From positions 722,732 to 786,731 of the forward strand of contig NZ_LWTX01000002.1 in the NCBI RefSeq assembly GCF_002094305.1: 64,000 nt of DNA, in the 5' to 3' direction. A program made the position numbers and the translations under genes. Below the pieces are notes generated by a model. It was not told the origin of the DNA and did not search any database. It saw nothing but the letters and a program-made list of their open reading frames with translations. Positions 1 through 9,618 of the stretch are shown piece by piece. How positions within the stretch are numbered: the first letter of the stretch is position 1; each line of letters opens with the position of its first letter. The DNA comes from Prescottella equi (GTDB lineage: Bacteria > Actinomycetota > Actinomycetes > Mycobacteriales > Mycobacteriaceae).

Positions 1-228
1 TACGACATGACGATCGCGAACACCGACTCGCTCGAGTTCATCGTGAACGACTCGCTGGTGTGCGGCAACGAGAACGTCAACATCGGCACGATCCGAACAG
101 TCGTCGCCGGCAACCAGATCGATGCCGAAGGCGTTTTCGTCTACCGCGTCGACGAGGAAGGCAAACTGCAGTCGTTGCGGGCTTTCTGGGAGGTCGAGCG
201 GGCGATGAAGACGCTCAAGAAACTCTGA
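1..228 (+). CDS. Ketosteroid-isomerase-like NTF2-fold protein (partial, 5' end outside window)
   Basis: The reading frame is open from the first base to a TGA at 226-228, so only the last 75 residues are present. They form the C-terminal beta-sheet of an NTF2/SnoaL fold. The stretch GVFVYRVDEEGKLQSLRAFW closely resembles the end of the M. tuberculosis ketosteroid-isomerase-like protein Rv0760c (recalled, not aligned by program). A steroid delta-5-isomerase next to cyp125 and fadA5 would make biochemical sense, converting the 3-keto-5-ene product of sterol oxidation to the 4-ene. The catalytic acid region lies outside the window, so enzymatic function is inferred. It converges on cyp125 and is followed by a strong hairpin. 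Confidence 0.7.
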   Translation, partial: YDMTIANTDSLEFIVNDSLVCGNENVNIGTIRTVVAGNQIDAEGVFVYRVDEEGKLQSLRAFWEVERAMKTLKKL

Positions 229-243
229 GCTATACCGCACGGC

Positions 244-285
244 GAGAGTGGGGCGGTCACCGATTTCGGTGACCGCCCCACTCTC
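244..285. terminator. Bidirectional hairpin terminator
   Basis: A perfect 19-bp inverted repeat (244-262 with 267-285) has a 4-base loop, ATTT. It lies between the convergent ends of the partial isomerase gene and cyp125. It has no long T-run, as is common for actinobacterial terminators. Confidence 0.75.
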
Positions 286-407
286 GTTGTCCCACTCCCC
301 TGTTCACGGCACCGTCACGCCCCGAATTCGTCCCCACACAGAGCGGTGGCGCCGACGAGGGATGAGGGAACTCGCCGGCGCCACCGCGCCTGTGGTGTGC
401 GTCGAAG

Positions 408-1661
408 CTAGTGCTTGACCGGGCAACCGCCGGTCTTGTAGTCCACCTGGTACTCCTTGATGCCGTTGAGCCAGCCGGAGCGCAGGCGGCGGGTGTCCCC
501 GGCCTCGGTGATGTCCGGCAGGAAGTCCGCGATCGCGTTGAAGATCAGCTCGATCTCCATGCGGGCGAGGTTGGCACCCAGGCAGTAGTGCGCACCGGTG
601 CCGCCGAACGACAGATGCGGGTTCGGATCGCGCGTGATGTCGAACTTGTGCGGATCGTCGAACACTTCCTCGTCGAAGTTGGCCGAGACATAGCTCATCA
701 CCACGCGCTGGCCCTTCTTGATCGCGACGCCGCCGATCTCGGTGTCCTGCAGCGCCGTGCGCTGGAACGACGCGACCGGGGTGGCCCAGCGGATGACCTC
801 GTCGGCCATCGTCTTCGGACGCTCCTTCTTGAACAGCTCCCACTGCTCGGGGTTGTCCATGAAGGCCTTCATGCCGTGCGTCGTGGCGTTGCGAGTGGTC
901 TCGTTGCCGGCGACCGCGAGCACGATGACGAAGAAGCCGAACTCCTCGGCGCTGAGCTCGTCGCCGTCGACGTCCGCCTCGATGAGCGTGGTCACGAGGT
1001 CGTTGGCCGGGTTCTTCTTGCGCTCCTCGGCCATCTGGTACGCGTAGCCGAGGATCTCCATCGACGCGGCAGCCGGATCGATGTCCGCGAACTCCGGGTC
1101 GTCGTACGAGGTCATCTGGTTGGACCACTCGAAGACCTTGCCGCGATCCTCCTGCGGCACACCGATCAGTTCGGCGATGGCCTGCAGCGGCAGCTCCGCG
1201 GCGACCTGGGTGACGAAGTCGCCGCTGCCTTCCTCGGCGGCAGCCTTCACGATGGCCTCGGCGCGCGACTTCAGCTCTGCCTTGAGCCCGTTGATCGCAC
1301 GGGGCGTGAAGCCGCGGGCGACAAGCTTGCGCAGCTTGGTGTGCTCCGGCGCGTCCTTGTTGAGGAGCACGAAGCGCTGCAGCTCGATCTGCGCACGCTC
1401 CATGTCGTCGTTGAAGCGCGGGATAGCGGTGTTCTCCCAGGTGGAGAACACGTCGCTGCGCTGCGAGACATCACGGATGTCCTCGTGTCGGGTGACGAGC
1501 CAGTAGCCGCCGTCGTTGAAACCACCGACGCCGTCGGGCTGCTCGACCCAGTACACCGGCTGAGTCTTCCGAACCTCGGCGAGCTCTGCGACCGGGATCC
1601 GGTGTGCGTAGATGTCAGGGTCCGTAAAGTCGAACCCTGCGGGAATGTTGGGCTGCGCCAC
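408..1661 (-). CDS. cyp125: Steroid C26(27)-monooxygenase CYP125
   Basis: This cytochrome P450 of 417 residues starts the oxidation of the cholesterol or cholest-4-en-3-one side chain at C26/C27. The N-terminus (PNIPAGFDFTDPDIYAHRIP) is the CYP125 signature. I see the I-helix AGNETT at 251-256, the ExxR motif at E288/R291 and the heme loop FGGTGAHYC with Cys360 as thiolate ligand. It is divergent from fadA5, exactly as Rv3545c and fadA5 are in M. tuberculosis. A perfect KstR box lies about 40 bp upstream of its ATG. Unlike in M. tuberculosis, fadE28/fadE29/chsH1/chsH2/ltp2 do not follow it; a terminator and an opposing gene do. Identification is firm. Confidence 0.95.
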   Translation of the reverse strand: MAQPNIPAGFDFTDPDIYAHRIPVAELAEVRKTQPVYWVEQPDGVGGFNDGGYWLVTRHEDIRDVSQRSDVFSTWENTAIPRFNDDMERAQIELQRFVLLNKDAPEHTKLRKLVARGFTPRAINGLKAELKSRAEAIVKAAAEEGSGDFVTQVAAELPLQAIAELIGVPQEDRGKVFEWSNQMTSYDDPEFADIDPAAASMEILGYAYQMAEERKKNPANDLVTTLIEADVDGDELSAEEFGFFVIVLAVAGNETTRNATTHGMKAFMDNPEQWELFKKERPKTMADEVIRWATPVASFQRTALQDTEIGGVAIKKGQRVVMSYVSANFDEEVFDDPHKFDITRDPNPHLSFGGTGAHYCLGANLARMEIELIFNAIADFLPDITEAGDTRRLRSGWLNGIKEYQVDYKTGGCPVKH

Positions 1662-1701
1662 TGCTGTCTCCTGCCCTCGCGGTCAGGTCCGCGAAGTGAT
1701 G

Positions 1702-1715
1702 TGGAACACGTTCTA
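1702..1715. promoter_or_regulatory. KstR operator for cyp125
   Basis: TGGAACACGTTCTA matches the published KstR consensus TNNAACNNGTTNNA at every fixed position. It lies 41 bp upstream of the cyp125 start. KstR, the TetR-type repressor of cholesterol genes, is not encoded in this window. Confidence 0.8.
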
Positions 1716-1790
1716 CATGCATTGAATCACAGAGCGTCGATCAGGGAAAGACTAGGCAAATATCAACCCACCGGGTCCTTGCCCGACGGG

Positions 1791-1804
1791 GAGAACTTGT
1801 TCTA
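1791..1804. promoter_or_regulatory. KstR operator for fadA5
   Basis: GAGAACTTGTTCTA matches the KstR consensus except for the first base. It lies 32 bp upstream of the fadA5 start, so cyp125 and fadA5 appear to have separate operators in the shared 175-bp intergenic region. Confidence 0.7.
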
Positions 1805-1824
1805 CTTTTCGAAGTAGAGAGTGA

Positions 1825-3000
<1,176 letters not shown>

Positions 3001-3013
3001 TCGGAGCCTCTGA

Positions 3014-3487
<474 letters not shown>

Positions 3488-3588
3488 CTTTCGCCCCTCC
3501 CCTGCGCGAGGTCGAACGGGAATAATGGGGGCCGACGCCCGGCACATCGGCGCCGGGCACACCGGTTCTCGAGGAGGAATGTCGCGAT

Positions 3589-4260
3589 ATGACAGTGAAG
3601 AACCACGACCAGGTGATCGACCGACGCGAGATCGCCTCAGCCCTGCTGAAGGCGCTCGACCGTCGTCACGAGGTCTTGGACGCCATCGTCGAGAGCAACG
3701 ATCGTGCGGCCGCAGTCGCGGCGGTACGCGACCTGCTCGACACGTCCGACTTCTGCGCCGAGGCCGTGCTGGGTCTGCGATTCGACCGCCTCACGGTCAA
3801 GGAGCGCGACCGCATCCGCACCGAACTCGAGGATCTCGACGCGACGCTGCAATGGCTGCCCGAGCAGCGTCCGTACAGCACGGGGGCGGGAGTTCGACTG
3901 CGCCCGTTCAGTGATTCCGACGACGACGCGGCACTGTTCCGCAAGCGTTCCACCGAGCAGTTCGACGAGTCCGGAAAGCCATGGGACGACGAGCGTGTCG
4001 AGCGGGAGCGCCGGCACGGCCTGAAGCGCATCGACGACGAGTCCGCGGCGTGGTTCGTCGCCGAGTGCACGACCGGCGACGCCCCGAACGGCGTCGGCCT
4101 GATCTTCGGCGAACTCACCGGCAACGAGGTGGACGTCGCGATCTGGGTGGCCCCCGAGTCGCGCAAGCAGGGCTACGGCACCGCCGCGCTCAAGCAGGCA
4201 CGCAGCGAACTGGCCGCGTACTTCCCGGGCACCGTGCTGATCGTCCGCACGCCGGCCTAG
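3589..4260 (+). CDS. GyrA coiled-coil-like domain fused to GNAT acetyltransferase
   Basis: A 223-residue two-part protein. Residues about 16-90 look like the C-gate coiled coil of DNA gyrase subunit A: LLKALDRRHEVLDAIVES, DLLD and AEAVLGLRFDRLTVKERDRI line up with the GyrA pattern LVKALDALDEVI, ELLD and AQAILDMQLRRLAALERQRI. The gyrase catalytic tyrosine and DNA-binding parts are absent. Residues about 100-223 are a GNAT domain with the acetyl-CoA loop RKQGYG at 192-197. The AGGAGG near 3571-3576 is somewhat far from the ATG. It is a single gene between the fadA5 operon and a hairpin. The substrate is unknown. It could bind gyrase or simply dimerise through the coil. The M. tuberculosis cholesterol cluster has no counterpart at this position. 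Confidence 0.75.
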   Translation: MTVKNHDQVIDRREIASALLKALDRRHEVLDAIVESNDRAAAVAAVRDLLDTSDFCAEAVLGLRFDRLTVKERDRIRTELEDLDATLQWLPEQRPYSTGAGVRLRPFSDSDDDAALFRKRSTEQFDESGKPWDDERVERERRHGLKRIDDESAAWFVAECTTGDAPNGVGLIFGELTGNEVDVAIWVAPESRKQGYGTAALKQARSELAAYFPGTVLIVRTPA

Positions 4261-4268
4261 GCGCTTCG

Positions 4269-4318
4269 CACCCGTGCGCCTTTTCGGTAGCCGGAGCTAC
4301 CAAAAAGGCGCACGGGTG
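4269..4318. repeat. Family A inverted repeat, copy 1 (probable bidirectional terminator)
   Basis: A 23-bp stem (4269-4291 with 4296-4318) has one G:U-type mismatch and the loop CGGA. The core is CCCGTGCGCCTTTTCGGTAG. A second copy lies at 61436-61483. In both, the sequence CTAGGCGCTTCGC just before the stem is shared and contains the TAG stop codon of the upstream gene. It separates the convergent GNAT gene and SDR gene. Confidence 0.8.
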
Positions 4319-4328
4319 GCGGAGCCGC

Positions 4329-5243
4329 CTACGCGCCGTAGACCGGGGTGGGAACCTCGGCCTTGGCCAGCAGGTCGGCGACGACCGGGCCCAGCTCCTT
4401 GGGATCCCAACGGTCACCCTTGTCCTGGGTGGGGCCGTGGCGCCAGCCCTCGGCGACCGTGATCTTGCCGCCCTCGACCTCGAAGACGCGTCCGGTGACG
4501 TCCTTCGACTCCGCGGAGCCCAGCCACACGACCAGCGGCGAGATGTTCTCCGGCGCCATCGCGTCGAAGCCCTCCTCCGGAGCGGCCATCGCCTCGGCCA
4601 TCGCGCCACCGGCACCGACGGTCATCCGGGTGCGGGCCGCGGGGGCGATGGCGTTGACGGAGACGCCGTAGTTCTTCAGCTCGGCGGCGGCCTGGATGGT
4701 CATCTCGGCGATGCCCGCCTTGGCCGCGGCGTAGTTGCCCTGGCCGATGGAACCCTGCAGGCCCGCGCCCGAGCTGGTGTTGATGATGCGGGCGTCCACC
4801 GGACGTCCGGCCTTGGACTCGGCACGCCAGTACGCGGCGGCGTGGCGCAGCGGGGCGAAGTGCCCCTTGAGGTGCACGCGGATGACCGCGTCCCACTCTT
4901 CCTCGCTCATGCCGACCAGCATGCGGTCACGCAGGAAGCCCGCGTTGTTGACCAGGACGTCGAGGCGGCCGAAATTGTCCAACGCGGTCTGGATCAGGTT
5001 CTGGGCACCCTCCCACGACGCGACGTCGTCACCGTTGGTGACGGCCTCGCCGCCGGCTGCCTTGATCTCCGCGACGACCTGCTCCGCGGGGGTCTCGCCG
5101 GTGTTGGAGCCGTCGCCGCCGACACCGATGTCGTTGACGACGACCTTGGCGCCCTCGGCCGCGAAGGCCAGCGCGTGGGCGCGACCGATTCCACGGCCGG
5201 CGCCGGTGATGATGACGACTCGGCCGTCAAGCAAACCGCTCAC
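4329..5243 (-). CDS. Short-chain dehydrogenase/reductase (Rv3548c-like)
   Basis: An SDR of 304 residues with the cofactor motif TGAGRGIG at 13-20, NNAG at 99-102 and the catalytic Ser158, Tyr171 and Lys175. The insertion after the second strand (VNDIGVGGDGSNTGETPAEQ) and the length match the 3-hydroxyacyl-CoA dehydrogenase (17-beta-HSD type 4) subgroup. Rv3548c occupies the same position in M. tuberculosis. It follows the neighbouring SDR by 9 bp on the same strand, so the two form one operon, divergent from echA20 and probably under KstR2. A role as hydroxyacyl-CoA dehydrogenase in C/D-ring or side-chain catabolism is likely, but the exact substrate is not established from sequence. Confidence 0.85.
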   Translation of the reverse strand: MSGLLDGRVVIITGAGRGIGRAHALAFAAEGAKVVVNDIGVGGDGSNTGETPAEQVVAEIKAAGGEAVTNGDDVASWEGAQNLIQTALDNFGRLDVLVNNAGFLRDRMLVGMSEEEWDAVIRVHLKGHFAPLRHAAAYWRAESKAGRPVDARIINTSSGAGLQGSIGQGNYAAAKAGIAEMTIQAAAELKNYGVSVNAIAPAARTRMTVGAGGAMAEAMAAPEEGFDAMAPENISPLVVWLGSAESKDVTGRVFEVEGGKITVAEGWRHGPTQDKGDRWDPKELGPVVADLLAKAEVPTPVYGA

Positions 5244-5252
5244 TTGTTCTCC

Positions 5253-6017
5253 TTAAGTAGTAGCCGCGGCCAGGAAGGCCGGGCGCTCGCCGCCGCCGTG
5301 GACGGTAAGGGTCGAACCGCTGACGTAGGCCGCCAACGGTGATGCCAGGAATGTCGCACAGTTGCCGATGTCCTCGGGACGGGCCATCCGACCCAGCGGG
5401 ACGGTGGCGCCGACGGCGTCGATACCGGCCTCGTCGCCGTAGTGCAGGTGACTCAGCTCGGTCTGGACCAGTCCGACGACGATCGAGTTGACCCGCACCT
5501 TGGGCGCCCACTCCACGGACAGGCTCGCCGCGAGGGAGTCGATGCCGGCTTTGGCCGCGCCGTACGCGGCGGTGCCCGGCGACGGCCGACTACCGCTGAC
5601 GGAGGAGATCATCACGATCGATCCACCGTCCTCCTGCTTCTGCATGACCGCGTTCGCGATCTGCGAGATCAGCAGGGGCGCGAGCAGGTTCAGCTCGACG
5701 ATCTTGGAATGGAACTTCGGGCCGGCGTCAGCCGCCATCGCGAAGGGCGCACCGCCGGCGTTGTTGACGACGGTATCGAGGCGGCCGTACTTCGCGACGA
5801 TTCGGTCGATCATCGATTGCACGTGCTCGGCGTCGCGGACGTCGCACGCGATGAAGTCGACACCGCGGCCGTCGACCTCGATGGCCTCGTCGGCCGGACG
5901 ACGGGCACACGTCACGACCGTGGCGCCCGCACGCAGGAAGGACCGGCTGATTCCGGCACCGATTCCGCGCACCCCGCCGGTCACCAGTACGACCTTGCCT
6001 TCGAGACCGAGATCCAC
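5253..6017 (-). CDS. Short-chain dehydrogenase/reductase (Rv3549c-like)
   Basis: A classical SDR of 254 residues with TGGVRGIG at 13-20, NNAG at 85-88 and the catalytic Ser139, Tyr152 and Lys156. The reading frame is open further upstream to 6161. I chose the GTG at 6017 because AGGGAGG stands 6 bases before it, the protein then begins with the normal short beta-strand lead, and a longer start would run through the KstR2 operator into echA20. It is the first gene of the two-gene SDR operon. By position it corresponds to Rv3549c, a KstR2-regulon member of uncertain substrate, presumed to oxidise a hydroxyacyl-CoA intermediate of ring C/D breakdown. Confidence 0.85.
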   Translation of the reverse strand: MDLGLEGKVVLVTGGVRGIGAGISRSFLRAGATVVTCARRPADEAIEVDGRGVDFIACDVRDAEHVQSMIDRIVAKYGRLDTVVNNAGGAPFAMAADAGPKFHSKIVELNLLAPLLISQIANAVMQKQEDGGSIVMISSVSGSRPSPGTAAYGAAKAGIDSLAASLSVEWAPKVRVNSIVVGLVQTELSHLHYGDEAGIDAVGATVPLGRMARPEDIGNCATFLASPLAAYVSGSTLTVHGGGERPAFLAAATT

Positions 6018-6073
6018 CTTGTTCCTCCCTGAAGCGGCACGGGTCTTTCGTACCCGTCTGTGATAACTTACCA

Positions 6074-6087
6074 AGCAATCGCTTGGT
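6074..6087. promoter_or_regulatory. KstR2 operator between SDR operon and echA20-ipdABC
   Basis: AGCAATCGCTTGGT matches the KstR2 consensus ANCAAGNNCTTGNT with one mismatch. It is the core of a longer palindrome, ACCAAGCAATCGCTTGGT (6070-6087). It lies midway in the 97-bp divergent intergenic region and could control both directions. Confidence 0.75.
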
Positions 6088-6114
6088 TCGGTCAATAGAC
6101 GTAAGGAACATGCC

Positions 6115-6900
6115 ATGGGCATCACTTCGACCTCGGACGGTGCCGGGATCACCACGGTCACCGTCGACTACCCGCCGGTGAACGCCATCCCCTCGAAGGG
6201 CTGGTTCGAGTTGGCGGACGCCATCCTGGCGGCGGGCAAGGATCCGGAGACCCGTGTGGTGATCCTGCGTGCCGAGGGACGCGGCTTCAATGCCGGCGTC
6301 GACATCAAGGAAATGCAGGCCACCGAGGGCCACGGCGCCCTCATCGACGCCAACCGCGGCTGCGCGGCGGCGTTCTCCGCGGTCTACGACTGCGAGGTCC
6401 CCGTCGTGGTCGCCGTCAACGGCTTCTGCGTCGGCGGCGGAATCGGCCTGGTCGGCAACGCGGACGTCATCGTCGCGTCCGACGACGCCATCTTCGGTCT
6501 GCCCGAGGTGGACCGCGGCGCCCTCGGTGCGGCCACCCACCTGGCGCGCCTGGTGCCGCAGCACATGATGCGCACGCTGTACTACACGGCCAAGAACGTC
6601 GACGCCCAGACGCTCAAGCACTTCGGTTCCGTCTACGACGTGGTTCCGCGCGCCGAGCTCGACGCCTGCGCGCTGAAGATCGCCGGCGAGATCGCCGCCA
6701 AGGACACCCGCGTCATCCGCCGCGCCAAGGAAGCCATCAACCGCATCGACGTGATGGACGTCCACACCAGCTACCGGATCGAGCAGGGCTTCACGTTCGA
6801 GCTCAACCTCGCCGGCGTCGCCGACGAGCACCGCGACGAGTTCGTCGCCACCGGCAAGCCGAAGTCGAACACCACCGCACCCAAGGGAGACAGCAAGTAA
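6115..6900 (+). CDS. echA20: HIEC-CoA hydrolase EchA20 (crotonase fold)
   Basis: A crotonase-family enzyme of 261 residues. EchA20 (Rv3550) opens the ring of the C/D-ring intermediate HIEC-CoA to give COCHEA-CoA, the substrate of IpdAB. The crotonase core is visible: the oxyanion-hole regions GFNAGVDIKEM and NGFCVGGGIGLVGNAD, followed by GLPEVDRGALGAATHLARLV. It is the first gene of a tightly packed four-gene operon; its TAA overlaps the ATG of ipdA by one base. A KstR2 operator lies about 30 bp upstream. Synteny with Rv3550-Rv3553 makes the assignment strong. Confidence 0.93.
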   Translation: MGITSTSDGAGITTVTVDYPPVNAIPSKGWFELADAILAAGKDPETRVVILRAEGRGFNAGVDIKEMQATEGHGALIDANRGCAAAFSAVYDCEVPVVVAVNGFCVGGGIGLVGNADVIVASDDAIFGLPEVDRGALGAATHLARLVPQHMMRTLYYTAKNVDAQTLKHFGSVYDVVPRAELDACALKIAGEIAAKDTRVIRRAKEAINRIDVMDVHTSYRIEQGFTFELNLAGVADEHRDEFVATGKPKSNTTAPKGDSK

Positions 6901-7790
6901 TGGCTGAGAAGCGCGACAAGCGCCGCTCACTGGATGAGGCAGTCGCCGGTATCCAGAGCGGGATGACCATCGGCATCGGCGGCTGGGGCTCGCGGCGCAA
7001 GCCGATGGCCCTCGTCCGCGCACTGCTGCGCAGCGACGTCAAGGACCTGACCGTCGTCGGGTACCTCGGCCCGGACCTCGGCCTGCTGATCTCCGCCGGC
7101 AAGGTCAAGCGCGCCTACTACGGCTTCGTGTCCCTGGACTCGGCGCCGTTCTACGACCCGTGGTTCGCGCAGGCCCGTGTCGCCGGGACCATCGAGTCCC
7201 GCGAGATGGACGAGGGCATGGTGAAGGCCGGCCTGCAGGCTGCCGCCGCGCGCCTGCCGTTCATGCCGATCCGCGCCGGCCTCGGTTCGGACGCGCAGAC
7301 CGTCTGGGGCGACGAGCTCAAGACCGTCGCGTCGCCGTACCCGGACGCCGACGGCCGCACCGAGACCCTCATCGCGATGCCCGCGCTGAAGCTCGACGCA
7401 GCCCTGGTCCACCTGGACCTCGCCGACGAGCGCGGTAACGCCGCCTACACCGGTGTCGACCCGTACTTCGACGACCTGTTCTGCCTCGCGGCCGAGCAGC
7501 GCATCCTCAGCGCCGACAAGATCGTCTCGACCGAGGAACTCGTCAAGTCCGTCCCGAATCAGGCTCTCATCCTGAACCGGTCGATGGTCGACACCGTCAC
7601 CGAGGCTCCGAACGGCGCCCACTTCACCTTCGCCGGCAGCTACAAGCGCGACGAGAAGTTCCAGCGCCACTACGCCGAGTCCGCCAAGACCCCCGAGGCC
7701 TGGCAGGCCTTCGCCGACACCTACCTGTCCGGCAGCGAGGACGACTACCAGGCCGCCGTGCGCAAGTTCGCAGAGGAGCAGAAGTCATGA
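6900..7790 (+). CDS. ipdA: COCHEA-CoA hydrolase subunit IpdA
   Basis: The 296-residue alpha subunit of the heteromeric IpdAB enzyme. IpdAB has a class I CoA-transferase fold but hydrolyses the last carbocyclic ring of the steroid nucleus. The N-terminal part shows the family glycine-rich stretch GMTIGIGGWGSRRKP (about 21-35). Glu105 in REMDEG is at the position I recall as essential in characterised IpdA. It overlaps echA20 by one base and ipdB by four (ATGA), which indicates translational coupling of the two subunits. In R. equi and M. tuberculosis ipdAB are needed for growth on cholesterol and for virulence. Confidence 0.95.
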   Translation: MAEKRDKRRSLDEAVAGIQSGMTIGIGGWGSRRKPMALVRALLRSDVKDLTVVGYLGPDLGLLISAGKVKRAYYGFVSLDSAPFYDPWFAQARVAGTIESREMDEGMVKAGLQAAAARLPFMPIRAGLGSDAQTVWGDELKTVASPYPDADGRTETLIAMPALKLDAALVHLDLADERGNAAYTGVDPYFDDLFCLAAEQRILSADKIVSTEELVKSVPNQALILNRSMVDTVTEAPNGAHFTFAGSYKRDEKFQRHYAESAKTPEAWQAFADTYLSGSEDDYQAAVRKFAEEQKS

Positions 7791-8536
7791 CCGAGGTAAC
7801 CCGCGCGGAGTACTGCGCCGTCGCTTGCGCCGAGCTGTTCGCCGACGCCGGCGAGATCTTCGCCTCCCCCATGGCGACGCTGCCGCTGATCGGCGCGCGC
7901 CTGGCCAAGCTCACCACCGAGCCCGACCTGATCATCACCGACGGTGAGGCCCTGATCCTGGCCGAGGCTCCGGCCATCGGCGCCAGCGCGCCGATCGAGG
8001 GCTACATCCCCTTCTCCAAGGTGTTCGACGTGGTCGCCTCCGGCCGTCGCCACGTGGTGATGGGCGCGAACCAGATCGACAAGTACGGCAACCAGAACCT
8101 CTCGGCGTTCGGTCCGCTGGACAAGCCGACCCGCCAGATGTTCGGCCTGCGCGGCGCTCCGGGCAACACCATCAACCACGCCACCAGCTACTGGGTCGGC
8201 AAGCATTCCTCGCGGGTGTTCGCCGAGAAGGTCGATGTGGTGTGCGGCGTCGGCTACGACAAGGTCGATCCGGAGAACCCGGCTTTCCGCTTCCTGAAGA
8301 ACCACCGCGTGGTCACCAACCTGGGCGTCTTCGACTTCCAGGGCCCCGGTCAGACGATGCGCGCAGTCACCCTGCACCCCGGCGTCACGGCCGAGGACGT
8401 CAAGGCGAACACCTCCTTCGAGATCGCCGACCTGGACTCGGCGGGCGTCACCCGTGAGCCCACCGCCGAAGAGCTGCGCCTGATCCGCGAGGTCATCGAC
8501 CCGAAGAGCCTGCGTGACCGTGAGGTCTCGGCGTGA
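7787..8536 (+). CDS. ipdB: COCHEA-CoA hydrolase subunit IpdB
   Basis: The 249-residue beta subunit of IpdAB, also of the class I CoA-transferase fold. The segments TDGEALILAEAP, VVMGANQIDKYGNQNLS and GAPGNTINHAT are characteristic of the beta chain. The standard catalytic glutamate motif of CoA transferases is not apparent, in line with a hydrolase rather than a transferase role. The start ATG overlaps the ipdA stop and its TGA overlaps the GTG of ipdC by four bases, so the operon is fully coupled. The order corresponds to Rv3552. Confidence 0.95.
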   Translation: MTEVTRAEYCAVACAELFADAGEIFASPMATLPLIGARLAKLTTEPDLIITDGEALILAEAPAIGASAPIEGYIPFSKVFDVVASGRRHVVMGANQIDKYGNQNLSAFGPLDKPTRQMFGLRGAPGNTINHATSYWVGKHSSRVFAEKVDVVCGVGYDKVDPENPAFRFLKNHRVVTNLGVFDFQGPGQTMRAVTLHPGVTAEDVKANTSFEIADLDSAGVTREPTAEELRLIREVIDPKSLRDREVSA

Positions 8537-9597
8537 CCGCCGTCCTGAAGACGCCGTTCACCGAACTCGTCGGTGTCGAGCATCCGATCGTGCAGACGGG
8601 CATGGGCTGGGTCTCCGGCCCGCGCCTGACCGCGGCCACCGCCAACGCGGGCGGCCTCGGCATCCTCGCCTCGGCGACGATGACGTACGAAGAGCTCGAG
8701 GCTGCGATCAAGAAGACCAAGCAGCTCACGAGCAAGCCGTTCGGCGTCAACATGCGCGCCGACGCGTCGGACGCCTCCAAGCGCTGCGACCTGCTGATCC
8801 GTGAAGGCGTCAAGGTCGCCTCGTTCGCGCTGGCCCCCAAGAAGGACCTGATCGCCAAGCTCAAGGACAACGGGATCGTCGTCATCCCGTCGATCGGTGC
8901 CGCCAAGCACGCCGTCAAGGTGGCCTCGTGGGGCGCCGACGCGGTGGTCGTGCAGGGCGGTGAGGGCGGCGGCCACACCGGTGGTGTCGCCACGACGCTG
9001 CTGCTGCCGTCCGTGCTCGACGCGGTCGACATCCCGGTCGTCGCCGGCGGCGGGTTCTTCGACGGTCGTGGCCTGGCCGCGGCGCTGTCGTACGGTGCCG
9101 CGGGCGTCGCGATGGGCACCCGCTTCCTGCTCACCCGCGACTCGGCGGTGCCGGACTCGGTCAAGCAGGAGTACCTCAAGCGCAGTCTGACCGACACCAC
9201 GGTGTCCGTGAAGGTCGACGGCATGCCGCACCGAGTCCTCAACACCGAGCTGGTGAATGCGCTCGAGAAGTCGAGCTACGCAAAGGGACTCGTCGCCGCC
9301 ACCAAGAACGCGATGAAGTTCAAGGCGATGACGGGCATGAAGTGGTCCACCCTCGCCAAGGACGGGCTCGCCATGAAGAAGTCCGGCGACCGCACGTGGC
9401 AGCAGATCATCATGGCCGCCAATACCCCGATGCTGCTCAAGGCCGGTCTGGTCGAGGGCAACACGGAGGCCGGCGTGCTCGCGTCCGGTCAGGTGGTCGG
9501 CATGATCGACGACCTGCCCAGCTGCCAGGAACTGATCGACCGCATCATGGCCGACGCCGTGAAGCGGATCGATGCACTTGGAGACCTCAAGGCCTGA
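8533..9597 (+). CDS. ipdC: Flavin-dependent oxidoreductase IpdC (nitronate-monooxygenase-like)
   Basis: An FMN-dependent TIM-barrel enzyme of 354 residues. IpdC (Rv3553) oxidises the hydroxylated HIC-CoA intermediate before ring opening by EchA20. Family signatures are GVEHPIVQTGMGWVSGPRL near the N-terminus, GGEGGGHTGG (about residues 140-149) and VVAGGGFFDGRGLAAAL for phosphate binding. The GTG start overlaps the ipdB stop. It is the last gene of the operon and is followed after 21 bp by a hairpin. The ferredoxin gene fdxB that follows ipdC in M. tuberculosis is not present here. Confidence 0.92.
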   Translation: MTAVLKTPFTELVGVEHPIVQTGMGWVSGPRLTAATANAGGLGILASATMTYEELEAAIKKTKQLTSKPFGVNMRADASDASKRCDLLIREGVKVASFALAPKKDLIAKLKDNGIVVIPSIGAAKHAVKVASWGADAVVVQGGEGGGHTGGVATTLLLPSVLDAVDIPVVAGGGFFDGRGLAAALSYGAAGVAMGTRFLLTRDSAVPDSVKQEYLKRSLTDTTVSVKVDGMPHRVLNTELVNALEKSSYAKGLVAATKNAMKFKAMTGMKWSTLAKDGLAMKKSGDRTWQQIIMAANTPMLLKAGLVEGNTEAGVLASGQVVGMIDDLPSCQELIDRIMADAVKRIDALGDLKA

Positions 9598-9618
9598 CCG
9601 GCTTCCCGGTTCTCCGCT

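Noticed and set aside
411..1817. Open frame of 468 codons antisense to cyp125
   Set aside because: It would cover cyp125, both KstR boxes and the promoter; the product is low in complexity. CYP125 on the other strand is certain.
6070..6087. 18-bp palindrome at the echA20 promoter as a separate operator class
   Set aside because: Its core fits KstR2 with one mismatch and it lies at a known KstR2-type promoter, so no new regulator is needed.
5253..6161. Longer SDR start at 6161
   Set aside because: It would overlap the KstR2 operator and echA20; the GTG at 6017 has a good Shine-Dalgarno sequence.
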